From: Methylobacterium nonmethylotrophicum
Lineage (GTDB): Bacteria; Pseudomonadota; Alphaproteobacteria; Rhizobiales; Beijerinckiaceae
Length of the DNA: 64,000 nt
Direction of reading: 5' to 3'
Assembly: GCF_004745635.1 (NCBI RefSeq)
Contig: NZ_SRLB01000024.1
Span: 1-64,000, forward strand
A model generated the notes under the pieces. That model was not told where the DNA came from. It searched no databases and saw nothing but the letters and a program-made list of their open reading frames with translations. Position 1 is the first letter of the stretch. Each line of letters starts with the position of its first letter. The translations under genes were made by a program, and so were the position numbers. Positions 36,293 through 44,355 of the stretch are shown here, piece after piece.

Positions 36293-36785
36293 CGACACGC
36301 CGCCGGCTGACGTGCCGACGATCCGCACCATCGACGATGCCGACACCGTTTCGCGGCACGTTTATGCACCGCGGATGCTCGGGGCAGCCGACGAGTTCGT
36401 CTGGCATGAGATCTTCCAGTTCCCTAGCGACCGCGGAATGGCCGAGAGTGTCGCCCTCCGCATGGTGGTGCCCAGTGATGCGGACGTGCATCGGCTGGGG
36501 TGCGAGAAGCAGGACAAGGACCGAGAGCGCGAACGCGCGAAGGGTCGGCCCGGCCCAACCTACCGCGGCTGTACCGATGCGCTCGCTGGCGGGATCCGCG
36601 GCCAGTCCTCGACCAGAGGGCACCGCTTCTCCGTCACCCACGAGCCGGCCGAGGGCGACTGGCACGGCCATGTCACCGTCCTCCTCGCCGCGGGCTGCGG
36701 CAAGCTCAGCAAGTCGGACAAGGACGACGTCCGCGAGCTGATGGCGGGGGTGTTCGGCCCGCTGAAGCCGCATGCATGTCCGTAA
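36240..36785 (+). CDS. Hypothetical protein, third gene of the TIGR04255 operon
   Basis: 181 residues. The start overlaps the preceding gene by 53 bases, and an internal start is possible. A soluble protein is predicted, with a charged central stretch (CEKQDKDRERERAKGRPGP) and a His-containing part (HRFSVTHEPAEGDWHGHVTV). No family is recognised. It lies 95 bp before the next gene. Confidence 0.65.
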   Translation: MADTSPQGSSSISPRAADDTPPADVPTIRTIDDADTVSRHVYAPRMLGAADEFVWHEIFQFPSDRGMAESVALRMVVPSDADVHRLGCEKQDKDRERERAKGRPGPTYRGCTDALAGGIRGQSSTRGHRFSVTHEPAEGDWHGHVTVLLAAGCGKLSKSDKDDVRELMAGVFGPLKPHACP

Positions 36786-36880
36786 ACGGCCACGCTTTGT
36801 TCATCGCCACGCCGTAGGCTAATCTCAGCTCGCAGGCTGACGTCCCCGGACCTGTCCCCGCGCCGGCGCAATGAGAGGCC

Positions 36881-37324
36881 ATGACCCGACGCGATCTGCT
36901 ACTGTCCATCCTGGCCGCGGCCAACGGGCAACCGTACGAGCCGGTGCAGATCCAGAAGGCGACTTTCCTCGTGCTCACGAACCTGCCCTGGCTGGTCGAC
37001 GAGGGGCCGGCCTTCGCATTCGAGCCCTACGATTACGGCCCCTTCGACAGGGCCGTCTACGCCGAGGCCGAGCAGCTCGCGCGCGACGGCCTCGCCGTCG
37101 TCCGCCCCTCCCCGTCCGGCCGCTGGAAGACATACGCCGCCAGTGATGCCGGCGTAGCCCGCGGCCGAGAGGCCATGGCCGGCCTCGCCCCGGAGTTCGC
37201 ACATTATGTCGACGACATCGCCCGCTGGGTCCGCGCGCAGGACTTCGGCACCCTCGTCCGCTCGATCTACGAGGCCTATCCGGGGATGAGGGCCAACAGC
37301 GTGTTCGTGGACCACCGCCGTTGA
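36881..37324 (+). CDS. Panacea/DUF4065-like small protein
   Basis: 147 residues. The core VQIQKATFLVLTNLPWL followed by FEPYDYGPFDRAVYAEAEQL resembles the LQK...YGP pattern of Panacea (SocA/DUF4065-like) proteins. Panacea domains act as antitoxins or antitoxin-associated adaptors, some for proteolysis. The C-terminal half looks like a winged helix. Its stop overlaps the next start as TTGA, so the two are translationally coupled. The family call is by eye and moderate. Confidence 0.6.
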   Translation: MTRRDLLLSILAAANGQPYEPVQIQKATFLVLTNLPWLVDEGPAFAFEPYDYGPFDRAVYAEAEQLARDGLAVVRPSPSGRWKTYAASDAGVARGREAMAGLAPEFAHYVDDIARWVRAQDFGTLVRSIYEAYPGMRANSVFVDHRR

Positions 37325-38100
37325 CCGTCATCGTGGGAGCCCTGTGTTCCGACGGCATCGTCATCGGAGCCGATAGTATGTCGACCTCGGGCAACGGCCG
37401 GAGCCCACTCATCCAGGTCCGCTCCGACGACAAGATTCGGGTCATCGGCGGCAAAGTCATCGTGGTGGGCACCGGCAGCATCGGCCTTGCGCAGCGGTTC
37501 GAGGCGATCGTCGAGCAATCCTGGCGGGAAGAGGTGTTCGAGCGCGGCTGCCAGGAATGCGGCACGTCCATCGCGGCCCTCGCACGGCACGAGTTTACCA
37601 CAAGCGGGGTCCACTTCTCGCCCGGCGCTGGTCTGGATTTCGGCGCGATGGTTGCCGCGCCCATCCGCGACGCCCCCGAGCTAATCGAGTTCAACACCTT
37701 CGACCTGCAGCCTGAGCGGAAGACGCGCCGTCGCCACTGGGTGGCCATGGGGGCTGGGCAGACCCTCGCCGACCCGTTCCTCGCCTTCGTCAGCCGCGTG
37801 CTATGGGACGGCCGGGAGCCCACTGTCGCGGCGGCGACCGTCGGCCTATGCTGGGCGATCGAGCACGCGATTCACTACGCCCCGGGCGGGGTCGGCCCTC
37901 CCGTTCGCCTCGCAGTCCTGCGTCGCGAGGCAGGCGAGTGGCGGGCCACACTGTTGGAGGACGACGCGCTGCAGGAGCCGAGGCAGCACATCGCGGAGAT
38001 CGAGAAGCGCATCGGATTTTACGCCTCCGACGGCCTCGCAGCTGCGCCGCCCCCGCCCCCGCCCCCGCCCCCAAAGCCTGCCGTTTCCGAGTCCGACTAG
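37321..38100 (+). CDS. Proteasome-beta/HslV-like Ntn hydrolase
   Basis: 259 residues from a TTG start at 37321. The N-terminus MTVIVGALCSDGIVIGADS matches the proteasome-beta pattern. If Met is removed, Thr2 becomes the N-terminal nucleophile. Counting from it, the Asp in IGADS is residue 17, exactly as in active proteasome subunits. A lysine in SDDKIRVIGGK takes the place of Lys33 (position 37 here), and the GTGSIGLAQRFE segment fits the S2-S3 region. The tail carries nine or more consecutive prolines, and no His-rich or membrane segment is present. It probably cleaves peptides or itself. Being the last gene of a TIGR04255 operon with a Panacea-like partner is unusual. Confidence 0.68.
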   Translation: MTVIVGALCSDGIVIGADSMSTSGNGRSPLIQVRSDDKIRVIGGKVIVVGTGSIGLAQRFEAIVEQSWREEVFERGCQECGTSIAALARHEFTTSGVHFSPGAGLDFGAMVAAPIRDAPELIEFNTFDLQPERKTRRRHWVAMGAGQTLADPFLAFVSRVLWDGREPTVAAATVGLCWAIEHAIHYAPGGVGPPVRLAVLRREAGEWRATLLEDDALQEPRQHIAEIEKRIGFYASDGLAAAPPPPPPPPPKPAVSESD

Positions 38101-38192
38101 GACTTCGCAAGCAGCCCCTCGTCCGTTAGGCCTCCGGGGCCTCATTGTTCCCGCTCCGGAGATAGCGAACATGAGCAAGACCTATATCATCT

Positions 38193-38558
38193 GTGGGTGA
38201 CCGGTTGGGTCCGAAGAGCATGTCTTTCCCATCGCATTCGACGGCCGACGCACGAACCGATATATCTATCGCGGACCCCACGATAACAGATCTTCCCGAC
38301 TCGCCAGAAACACCGCCAAGCAGCGAGGCGCCTCCCGGGCTTCTCGTGGTCGATTTCGCGTTGCACGGCGATGTGCAAGAGAACGATCAACACTCCGGCA
38401 CACACGGGATACTGGCAGTAATTTACTCTCATTCTTTTCTCAATTACCTTCATGGCGGAGACGGCGTAGTGATAGGAAAAGCACTCAAGGCGCTCAACTC
38501 TGAACACAACCTCATACACCGTATCCACTCACACGAGTTCGCTCGGCGCATAACGTGA
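38193..38558 (+). CDS. Small hypothetical protein
   Basis: Up to 121 residues, with an internal ATG (MSFPSHSTAD) as an alternative start. The first half is Ser/Thr/Pro-rich and probably disordered. The second half (HGILAVIYSHSFLNYLHGG) may be folded. I recognise no family and see no ribosome-binding site, so it may not be a gene. Confidence 0.3.
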   Translation: MGDRLGPKSMSFPSHSTADARTDISIADPTITDLPDSPETPPSSEAPPGLLVVDFALHGDVQENDQHSGTHGILAVIYSHSFLNYLHGGDGVVIGKALKALNSEHNLIHRIHSHEFARRIT

Positions 38559-38639
38559 CGCTGTGGCGACTTCTCGATGAACAGGTAAGATGGCGAGCAG
38601 GACGGGGCTTGCAGTCCGCAGAGTTTTGTCGAATGAGAT

Positions 38640-38760
38640 GTTGGGTCCAGACCCCGAAGGATTTACCCACGACACTGTCCCAGCAAGTGTCTCGGACGAG
38701 GCCCCCGGGTGTACTCCCTGCCATGGGTCCCCCTACCCTTTTTTTGGTTGAAAATCACGG
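38640..38760. repeat. Diverged repeat, copy 1
   Basis: This segment, which includes ccccgggtgtactccctgcc and a ggttgaaaatcac end, is similar over about 115 bases to 62496-62612 near the island's right end. It lies immediately downstream of the serine recombinase gene. It is probably the remnant of a mobile-element end or a recombination site. Confidence 0.5.
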
Positions 38761-38774
38761 ATTGCCAGCGCGAC

Positions 38775-39413
38775 CTATCGCACGCCCCACCGGGCGAGCG
38801 CAGCCTCAGCGTCAGCCGGATCCTCCTGAATGCGATAGATCGCGCCACGGCTCAAACCAGTATCCCTGGCGATGGCAGAGACGCCTACGCCCTGGACTAG
38901 CTGAGCGCGCACAATGTCGAGCTGAGCGCGGCTGTAGGAGGGTTTCCGGCCTCGGTACGCGTCATCCCGGGCTTTTGCGTGGGCGATGCCGGCTCGCTGC
39001 GCTTCCTTGGTCGCTTCGGTCTGCGCCTGTGCCGTGGCACTCATGAATGCGATGAGCGCATCACGCACAGCCTGTTGCATCGGGTCCTTGGTAGCACCGT
39101 CGAATACCAGCCCGTTGATGACCGTGCGGACGATCACACCGCGGCGCATCAGCTCCCGAATGGTGTCGGTCACGTCTTGGTAGTCGCGGCCGAGCCGATC
39201 GACCCACCGGACCACGAGCACGTCACCGCGCCGGAGCATGTCGAACAGGCGCCGGCCCTGCGGCCGATCGGCAATCCGGGTGCTGACGCCGCTCACGCCC
39301 TCGTCCGCCACGACCGCATCAATCGCGAAGCCCGCGGCCTCGGCCTGTGTGCGCTGGTGAGCGGCGGTCTGCTCCGTGGTGCTCACGCGGGCGTAGAGGA
39401 TGACCTGGGACAT
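38775..39413 (-). CDS. Serine recombinase (resolvase/invertase family)
   Basis: 212 residues. The catalytic serine is S11 in ILYARVSTTEQ. The conserved arginines are in RGDVLVVRWVDRLGRDYQD, and the long E-helix follows. The C-terminal helix-turn-helix is VSAIARDTGLSRGAIYRI. The sequence is closest to the Tn3-resolvase/DNA-invertase group. It probably serves resolution or inversion within the element. No inverted invertible segment or cognate transposase was seen nearby. Confidence 0.93.
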   Translation of the reverse strand: MSQVILYARVSTTEQTAAHQRTQAEAAGFAIDAVVADEGVSGVSTRIADRPQGRRLFDMLRRGDVLVVRWVDRLGRDYQDVTDTIRELMRRGVIVRTVINGLVFDGATKDPMQQAVRDALIAFMSATAQAQTEATKEAQRAGIAHAKARDDAYRGRKPSYSRAQLDIVRAQLVQGVGVSAIARDTGLSRGAIYRIQEDPADAEAALARWGVR

Positions 39414-39561
39414 GCGGCGAAAGCGTCTGTTGAAGTGACGTCCGCATAAAGGCTTGTCCGTTGGTTAAAATCAACCCTAGTGGACACAGTTTCGGACGGC
39501 CGCAGCGCTGTTCGCTACGGTATAGCCCTACGGACGATACAGCGAGGAGACACTCCCGACG

Positions 39562-39798
39562 CTACTTTGTCGGCAGTCCGCCTTGGGCGATCGCGATTTC
39601 TACCGCCTCCTGCGCGTGCGAACCAACAGGATGGTTATGCTGTTCCAGGAACGTCTTGGCGGCGGATAGCTGATCGAGGGCTCGGCTTGGCTGGCGATAC
39701 TGCTCAGCCAGGAGATCACTGGTCAGTGCAAATGCAAGCTCCTCAGCCAAAGCCGCTACCAGCGGCAGGGCATCGGACAGCGGATTGGCAGCGCTCAT
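39562..39798 (-). CDS. Small hypothetical protein
   Basis: 78 residues, largely helical (LVAALAEELAFALTSDLLAE, then LDQLSAAKTFLEQHNHP). The amphipathic pattern and codon usage look like a real gene, but no family is recognised. It stands alone between the recombinase and the anti-sigma factor. Confidence 0.45.
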   Translation of the reverse strand: MSAANPLSDALPLVAALAEELAFALTSDLLAEQYRQPSRALDQLSAAKTFLEQHNHPVGSHAQEAVEIAIAQGGLPTK

Positions 39799-39991
39799 GA
39801 TGGCTCCTAGCTGCCCCCCAGCCCGATTTTATTTAGCACAATTTTTCCGAACATGAGAGGCAGGGGAACGACCCGGCAAACGCAGCACATCACACCAAAT
39901 GTTCGAAGTCGAACAGGGAACGATTCCTAAACGGTACCTGAAGCCTCCATCGCCGCCTGCGTGGCGAAGCGAACTTCGTCCACGCTACCGA

Positions 39992-40702
39992 TCATAGCGC
40001 CCGGGCGGTCAATCCTTTCATCAGGATCTGCCCTGTCGGCCGCCCGGTAGGAGAGCCACCTACCGGCTCCAGCGTGATTTCGAACAGCTGATCGGGCACC
40101 GCCCTCGGCAAGTCTTCGACCTTCAGGTCCAGGCGTTGCGCTCGCTGCGAGAGCCCCACCGAGACCGGCCCTCGAGCCCGGTCCCATAGCGTCCACACTT
40201 CGAGCACCCGGTCGCTCGGCACTGGTAGAGCGGCCAAAGGAATGAGGTTCGCTCGTCCATCGGCACCAATGTTGACGATCGCCGCGACCCGATTGTCGTC
40301 GGTGAGAAGCGCGGCCACCAGTGCGGGCGCGGGCTGCCGTGCTGCGAGCACTGCTAGGCCAGCAGCCAAGGCCAGACACGCGGCGCCCGCAGCGAGACCG
40401 GCGCCGCGCCAGAAGCCGAGGCTGTTCCAAACGGCGAGCAAGCGCTCGGTAAGCCCAGGGCTGGGACCAACGACATGTACCTCACTGCCAAGACGCTCCT
40501 CAATCCGGTGCCAGAGTGCGTCCCCGGCTGGCACGGCAGTCGCCGTCTCGTCGATCTCAGCCAGGCGCGCGCGCCAAGCCTCGACGCTCGCGGCAAAGTC
40601 CGTGTCCGTCTTCGCGAGGTGAGCAGCCTGGGTGGCCTCAGCCCCTTCGAGAAGGCCGAGCGCGTACTCGGCGGCCAGCGCGTCGCGCTCAGCTGGCGTC
40701 AC
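39992..40702 (-). CDS. RskA-like anti-sigma factor
   Basis: I chose the GTG at 40702, which overlaps the sigma-factor stop as GTGA (236 residues). The longer frame from 40744 is inside the sigma gene. The N-terminal cytoplasmic domain contains LAAEYALGLLEGAEATQA, the anti-sigma fold. A single membrane segment (GAACLALAAGLAVLAA) is followed by an RskA-type periplasmic domain ending FEITLEPVGGSPTGRPTG. No zinc-binding HxxxCxxC motif is present. It should hold the upstream ECF sigma factor until an envelope signal triggers release. Confidence 0.87.
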   Translation of the reverse strand: MTPAERDALAAEYALGLLEGAEATQAAHLAKTDTDFAASVEAWRARLAEIDETATAVPAGDALWHRIEERLGSEVHVVGPSPGLTERLLAVWNSLGFWRGAGLAAGAACLALAAGLAVLAARQPAPALVAALLTDDNRVAAIVNIGADGRANLIPLAALPVPSDRVLEVWTLWDRARGPVSVGLSQRAQRLDLKVEDLPRAVPDQLFEITLEPVGGSPTGRPTGQILMKGLTARAL

Positions 40703-41259
40703 GACATGCACTCCCGGAGGGCGAGGAGCGATCGGCGCAGCCACGACTTCACGGTCCCGAGCGGCAGACCAAGTCGGCCGGCAAGCTCGCCGTGGCTAAG
40801 GCCGTGCGCGTAGGCGAGCACGATAGCATTGCGGCGATGCGGTTCGAGCCCGTCGAGGCAGCGCCGCAACGCCCTGGCTTCGGAGAGGCGGGCCACCACC
40901 GCTTCCGGTCCCTCCTCCTCACTCGCGACGTCATAGTCGAGTTCGTCCGTAAGATCGGTGCGGGCTTCGCCGCGCAGGATGTTGAGGGCGCGGTAGCGCA
41001 GGACAGCGTAGAGGAAGGCGCGACCCGTACCCCGAGCGGGGTCGAATGACCCCGCATTCCGCCAAACTTGGACAAAGGCGTCCTGCACAGCCTCTTCGGC
41101 CAGCGCGCGACGGCGCAGGATGCGCAGGGCTACGCCGAGCATGCGCGGCGCTTCCGCTTCATAGAGTGCGCGCAAGGCGCCGCGGTCCCCGCCGGCCACA
41201 TGGCGCAAGGTCTCCTCGACCGACAGCGCGGCCCGCGCCGTGTTCGATACGCCGTGCAC
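40699..41259 (-). CDS. ECF sigma factor
   Basis: I chose the GTG at 41259 (186 residues), which follows a purine-rich aggatgg ribosome-binding site. The frame from 41412 runs through the upstream promoter region. Region 2 reads ILRRRALAEEAVQDAFVQVW with the -10 contact RYRALNIL. Region 4 HTH is AGRLGLPLGTVKSWLRRSL. It pairs with the overlapping RskA-like anti-sigma gene downstream. It is divergent from the DUF4394 gene, a likely target. Confidence 0.9.
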   Translation of the reverse strand: MHGVSNTARAALSVEETLRHVAGGDRGALRALYEAEAPRMLGVALRILRRRALAEEAVQDAFVQVWRNAGSFDPARGTGRAFLYAVLRYRALNILRGEARTDLTDELDYDVASEEEGPEAVVARLSEARALRRCLDGLEPHRRNAIVLAYAHGLSHGELAGRLGLPLGTVKSWLRRSLLALRECMS

Positions 41260-41414
41260 CCGTGATCCATCCTGACCGTATCCATGCCCAGGGTACACGG
41301 CCCGACCGCCTCTGGATGCAGGATCGAATTTTTTTCGTGTTCCGTGCATCCACCGGCTCAGCCGTCGTGTACCCGCGCCGCCGGTTCTGATCCCGGCGGG
41401 AACGGGAGACACCC
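41260..41414. promoter_or_regulatory. Divergent promoter region between the ECF sigma gene and the DUF4394 gene
   Basis: The 155-bp gap contains an AT-run (cgaatttttttcg, near 41320) and a possible ECF-type promoter for the rightward gene (gtgcatcc near 41345, about 15 bases, then cgtgtac). A similar run, gcgattttttcgc, occurs upstream of the fasciclin gene. Assignments are by eye. Confidence 0.35.
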
Positions 41415-42194
41415 ATGAAACGAGTCATCCTCGCGTCCGCGCTCTTCGCCTCGGTCGCCTTCGTGGGCGGCGCCCAGGCCCAGACCGTCGCGGCCCTCGT
41501 CGGCGACGACACGCTCGCCATGGTCGACGTGGCCGCCAAAAAAGTGACAAAGACGGTGAAGGTCACGGGCGCGCCGGGTCGGATCATCGGCATCGACGTG
41601 CGCCCTGCCGATGGCATGCTCTACGCGCTCGCCGCCGATGGCACGGTGCTAACCGTCGACACCGCGTCCGGCAAGGCGACGACCAAGTCGAAGCTCGAGA
41701 CCATGCTGCCGACAGGCGTGGCGGCGACTGTCGACTTCAACCCGGTCGCCGACAGGCTGCGGGTGATCGGCTCGGACGGCACCAGCCTGCGCGCCAACGT
41801 CGACGACGGCAAGGTCGTGAAGGACGGATCGCTGAAGTTCGCGGAGAACGACACGATGAAGGGCAAGACGCCCAAGGTCGTGGCTGGCGCCTACACCAAC
41901 TCGATGAAGGGTGCAAAGGAGACGACGCTGTTCGACATCGACGCTTCAGGCGCGCTCCTGCGCCAGGCACCACCGAACGACGGCATCCTCAACACGGTGG
42001 GCATGCTCGGCGTTACCGCGGAGGTTGCGGCCTTCGACATCACCACCGATGCCGCCGGCAAGAGCCAGGGCTGGCTGATGTCGGGCGACACGCTGCACGC
42101 CGTCGACCTTGCCACCGGCAAAGCGACCATGCTGACCAAGATCGCCGGTACCACCGGGACGGTGCGCGACATCGCAGCCCTACCCGGCATGTAG
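41415..42194 (+). CDS. DUF4394 domain exported protein
   Basis: 259 residues. A Sec signal peptide (LASALFASVAFVGGAQAQ) precedes a repeated beta-propeller-like region (LVGDDTLAMVDVAAKKVTKT, GIDVRPADGMLYALAADGTV, VDFNPVADRLRVIGSDGTSL). This is the DUF4394 family. The role is unknown, although it often sits beside ECF sigma/anti-sigma genes. It is divergent from such a pair here, so it may belong to that regulon. It is periplasmic or secreted. Confidence 0.87.
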   Translation: MKRVILASALFASVAFVGGAQAQTVAALVGDDTLAMVDVAAKKVTKTVKVTGAPGRIIGIDVRPADGMLYALAADGTVLTVDTASGKATTKSKLETMLPTGVAATVDFNPVADRLRVIGSDGTSLRANVDDGKVVKDGSLKFAENDTMKGKTPKVVAGAYTNSMKGAKETTLFDIDASGALLRQAPPNDGILNTVGMLGVTAEVAAFDITTDAAGKSQGWLMSGDTLHAVDLATGKATMLTKIAGTTGTVRDIAALPGM

Positions 42195-42428
42195 CTGCTG
42201 GCTGCATCACGACCGGAACGGAGGTTCGCTGCTGATATCGCAGCGAACCTGCAGGCAGTCGACCAGACGAGAACCGAAGTGCGTCTCTGAGGCCACACCT
42301 AGAATCAAAGGGTCACGCACGGCCTGTTTTTGGTCCAAAAGATTGGACCATTGCGATTAAGCTCAGCGTTATGCTCGAAGCCACGGTTCAGGCCGGCGGT
42401 GGGATCAGCCCGAACTCAGGTGGTACCG
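42195..42428. promoter_or_regulatory. Intergenic region with operator-like palindrome
   Basis: A perfect inverted repeat (tggtccaa/ttggacca with a 4-base spacer, 42331-42350) lies about 80 bp before the outer-membrane protein start. It may be a repressor site for that gene. As a terminator of the DUF4394 gene it would be weak, because no T-run follows. Confidence 0.5.
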
Positions 42429-43286
42429 ATGTTGAAGAAGCTTCTTCTGGCCAGTGCGACCATCGCCACCTCCGGCGCGGCCCTGGCTGCTGACCTCCCC
42501 CGTCGCGCCGCACCTCCGGTGTTTACCCCGGTAGCCCCGGTATTCACCTGGACCGGCGCCTACTTCGGCATCAACGCTGGCTACGTCTTCGACAGCGACA
42601 CACGCTTCGATCGCACAACCGGCGACCTCGCCAACAATAATGCCGCGCTCGCCGTTGGCCTGCGCCCGACCGCAGCTCGCGTGCGCAATGACGGGTTCAC
42701 CGGCGGCGGCCAGATCGGCTACAACTACCAGTTCACGCCGGGCTCAGGCTTCGTAATCGGTATCGAGGCGGACGCCGCCTACACCGACCTCGACCGTATC
42801 CGTACGCTGAGCAACACCACGAACTTCGGCCCACTCGTCACGCCTGGCGCAGTCGCCACCACACGGGTCAACACCTACCAAGGCGGCCTCGACTTCCTCG
42901 GCACCGTCCGCGGACGCGTCGGCTACGCCTTCGACCGCTTCATGGTCTATGGCACGGGCGGCTTCGCCTATGGCGGAGTCAACAACCGCGTGACCTTCTT
43001 CGCTCCGAACGGCACGATCCCGTTCTTCGATGGGCGGCAGAACGATATCCAGACCGGCTACGCCTACGGCGGCGGCGTTGAGTACGCGCTGCCTACCGAC
43101 TCGTTCTTCAACTTTTTCCGCTCGAGCGCGGTGACGCTGAAGGTCGAGTACCTGCACTACAACCTTGGCGGCGAACGCTTCGCCATTCCCGGTGTCAACG
43201 GAGGGCCAGGTAATTACAGCGCTCGAGTTCGCAATGATGGCGATCTCGTTCGCGCAGGTCTGAACTACAAGTTTGGCACGTTCTAG
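42429..43286 (+). CDS. Outer-membrane beta-barrel protein (Omp25/OmpA-like family)
   Basis: I chose the ATG at 42429 (285 residues), which gives a clear signal peptide (LLASATIATSGAALAADLP). The longer frame from 42330 is unlikely. The first strands WTGAYFGINAGYVF and GGGQIGYNYQF are typical of alphaproteobacterial Omp25-like porins. The C-terminus ends in YKFGTF, the usual terminal phenylalanine. It is probably a structural outer-membrane protein of about eight strands. Confidence 0.88.
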   Translation: MLKKLLLASATIATSGAALAADLPRRAAPPVFTPVAPVFTWTGAYFGINAGYVFDSDTRFDRTTGDLANNNAALAVGLRPTAARVRNDGFTGGGQIGYNYQFTPGSGFVIGIEADAAYTDLDRIRTLSNTTNFGPLVTPGAVATTRVNTYQGGLDFLGTVRGRVGYAFDRFMVYGTGGFAYGGVNNRVTFFAPNGTIPFFDGRQNDIQTGYAYGGGVEYALPTDSFFNFFRSSAVTLKVEYLHYNLGGERFAIPGVNGGPGNYSARVRNDGDLVRAGLNYKFGTF

Positions 43287-43674
43287 TCGCCAAATATCTT
43301 CTGAAGGCAATTTTTATTTTTGCAATTTGATCCCGTCGTTCTCGCGGCGGGATCTTAATATATTGCTGGATCAGCTGCCAATCTACTATTGGCATGGAGT
43401 CATGTCAGTATATCGGACAATGCCCTAATGGGCCTGTAACGGAACAGGCGATCCAGCGGCCTCCTTGGGAGGATGGTAACCACACCCCGCCATCCTGCCC
43501 GGGAGCAGCGTCGCGTATCAGCTCCCCGTCGTGTGGACACGACATACCCCGCCAAGCCCCTAGGCTGGCGGAGGTTCTTCGTGTTCTTCACCCGGTACCG
43601 CCGGTTAGGCTAGGTCATTCTCTTCCGGGTCGAAGGGCTTGGCACTCTCGTTGTCAGGCGATTGCCCGCCAGGA
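43287..43674. other. Intergenic region between convergent genes
   Basis: About 390 bases lie between the barrel gene and the leftward fasciclin gene. A hairpin (gatcccg/cgggatc, 43328-43353) preceded by T-rich DNA could terminate either gene. No coding sequence is evident. Confidence 0.4.
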
Positions 43675-44229
43675 TCAGGGCATCATCACTGTGTCGATGA
43701 CATGGATGACGCCGTTCGACTGCATCACGTTGCCGATCGTCACCCGGGCGGTGTTGCCCTTGTCGTCGGCCACGAACAGCCGCTTGCCCTTCTGCATCAC
43801 CGTCAGGGTCCCGCCCGCGGCGGTCTTCAGCTCGGCCTGGCCGCCGCCCTGCTTGACCAGCCCCATCAGGTCCTTGGCCGTGTAGGTGCCGGGCACGACG
43901 TGGTAGGTCAGGATCTTGGTCAGCGTGGGCTTGTTCTGCGGCTGGACCAGGGACTCGACCGTGCCGGCCGGCAGTTTGGCGAAGGCGGCGTTGGTGGGGG
44001 CGAACACCGTGAACGGGCCGGGGCCGGCCAGGGTGTCGACGAGGCCAGCGGCCTTCACGGCAGCGACCAGGGTGGTGTGGTCCTTCGAGTTGACCGCGTT
44101 CTCGACGATCGACTTCGAGGCATACATCGGCGCGCCGCCCACCATCGGGTTCTTGGCCTGCGCGGCACCGCCGGCCGTCGCCAGCGCCAGGGCGAAGATC
44201 AGGATGCGGGCATGGTTCCGGATCGTCAT
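43675..44229 (-). CDS. Fasciclin (FAS1) domain exported protein
   Basis: 184 residues: a signal peptide (RILIFALALATAGGAAQA), then one FAS1 domain. H1 is GPFTVFAPTNAAFAKLP and H2 is NGVIHVIDTVMMP; YH and LTVMQKGKRLFVADD strands lie between. FAS1 proteins mediate adhesion or are stress-induced periplasmic proteins. It lies immediately downstream of an ECF sigma/anti-sigma pair on the same strand and is a probable target of that regulator. Confidence 0.9.
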   Translation of the reverse strand: MTIRNHARILIFALALATAGGAAQAKNPMVGGAPMYASKSIVENAVNSKDHTTLVAAVKAAGLVDTLAGPGPFTVFAPTNAAFAKLPAGTVESLVQPQNKPTLTKILTYHVVPGTYTAKDLMGLVKQGGGQAELKTAAGGTLTVMQKGKRLFVADDKGNTARVTIGNVMQSNGVIHVIDTVMMP

Positions 44230-44248
44230 GGGGTTGGTTCCGTCTCTC

Positions 44249-44286
44249 GTACCGGCCCCGCTCTTGTCGGGGTCGAGGGCCGGTAC
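44249..44286. repeat. Inverted repeat in the fasciclin upstream region
   Basis: The 10-bp arms gtaccggccc (44249-44258) and gggccggtac (44277-44286) pair perfectly around 18 bases. A nested ccccg/cgggg pair could form an alternative stem. It begins 20 bases upstream of the ATG and could act in the leader RNA or as a DNA-binding site. Confidence 0.5.
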
Positions 44287-44355
44287 GGAGCGCTGAACGG
44301 GAAGGTTTCAACCGAGCGCGATTTTTTCGCGCCGCCGCGATCTATTTCGTCCCGC

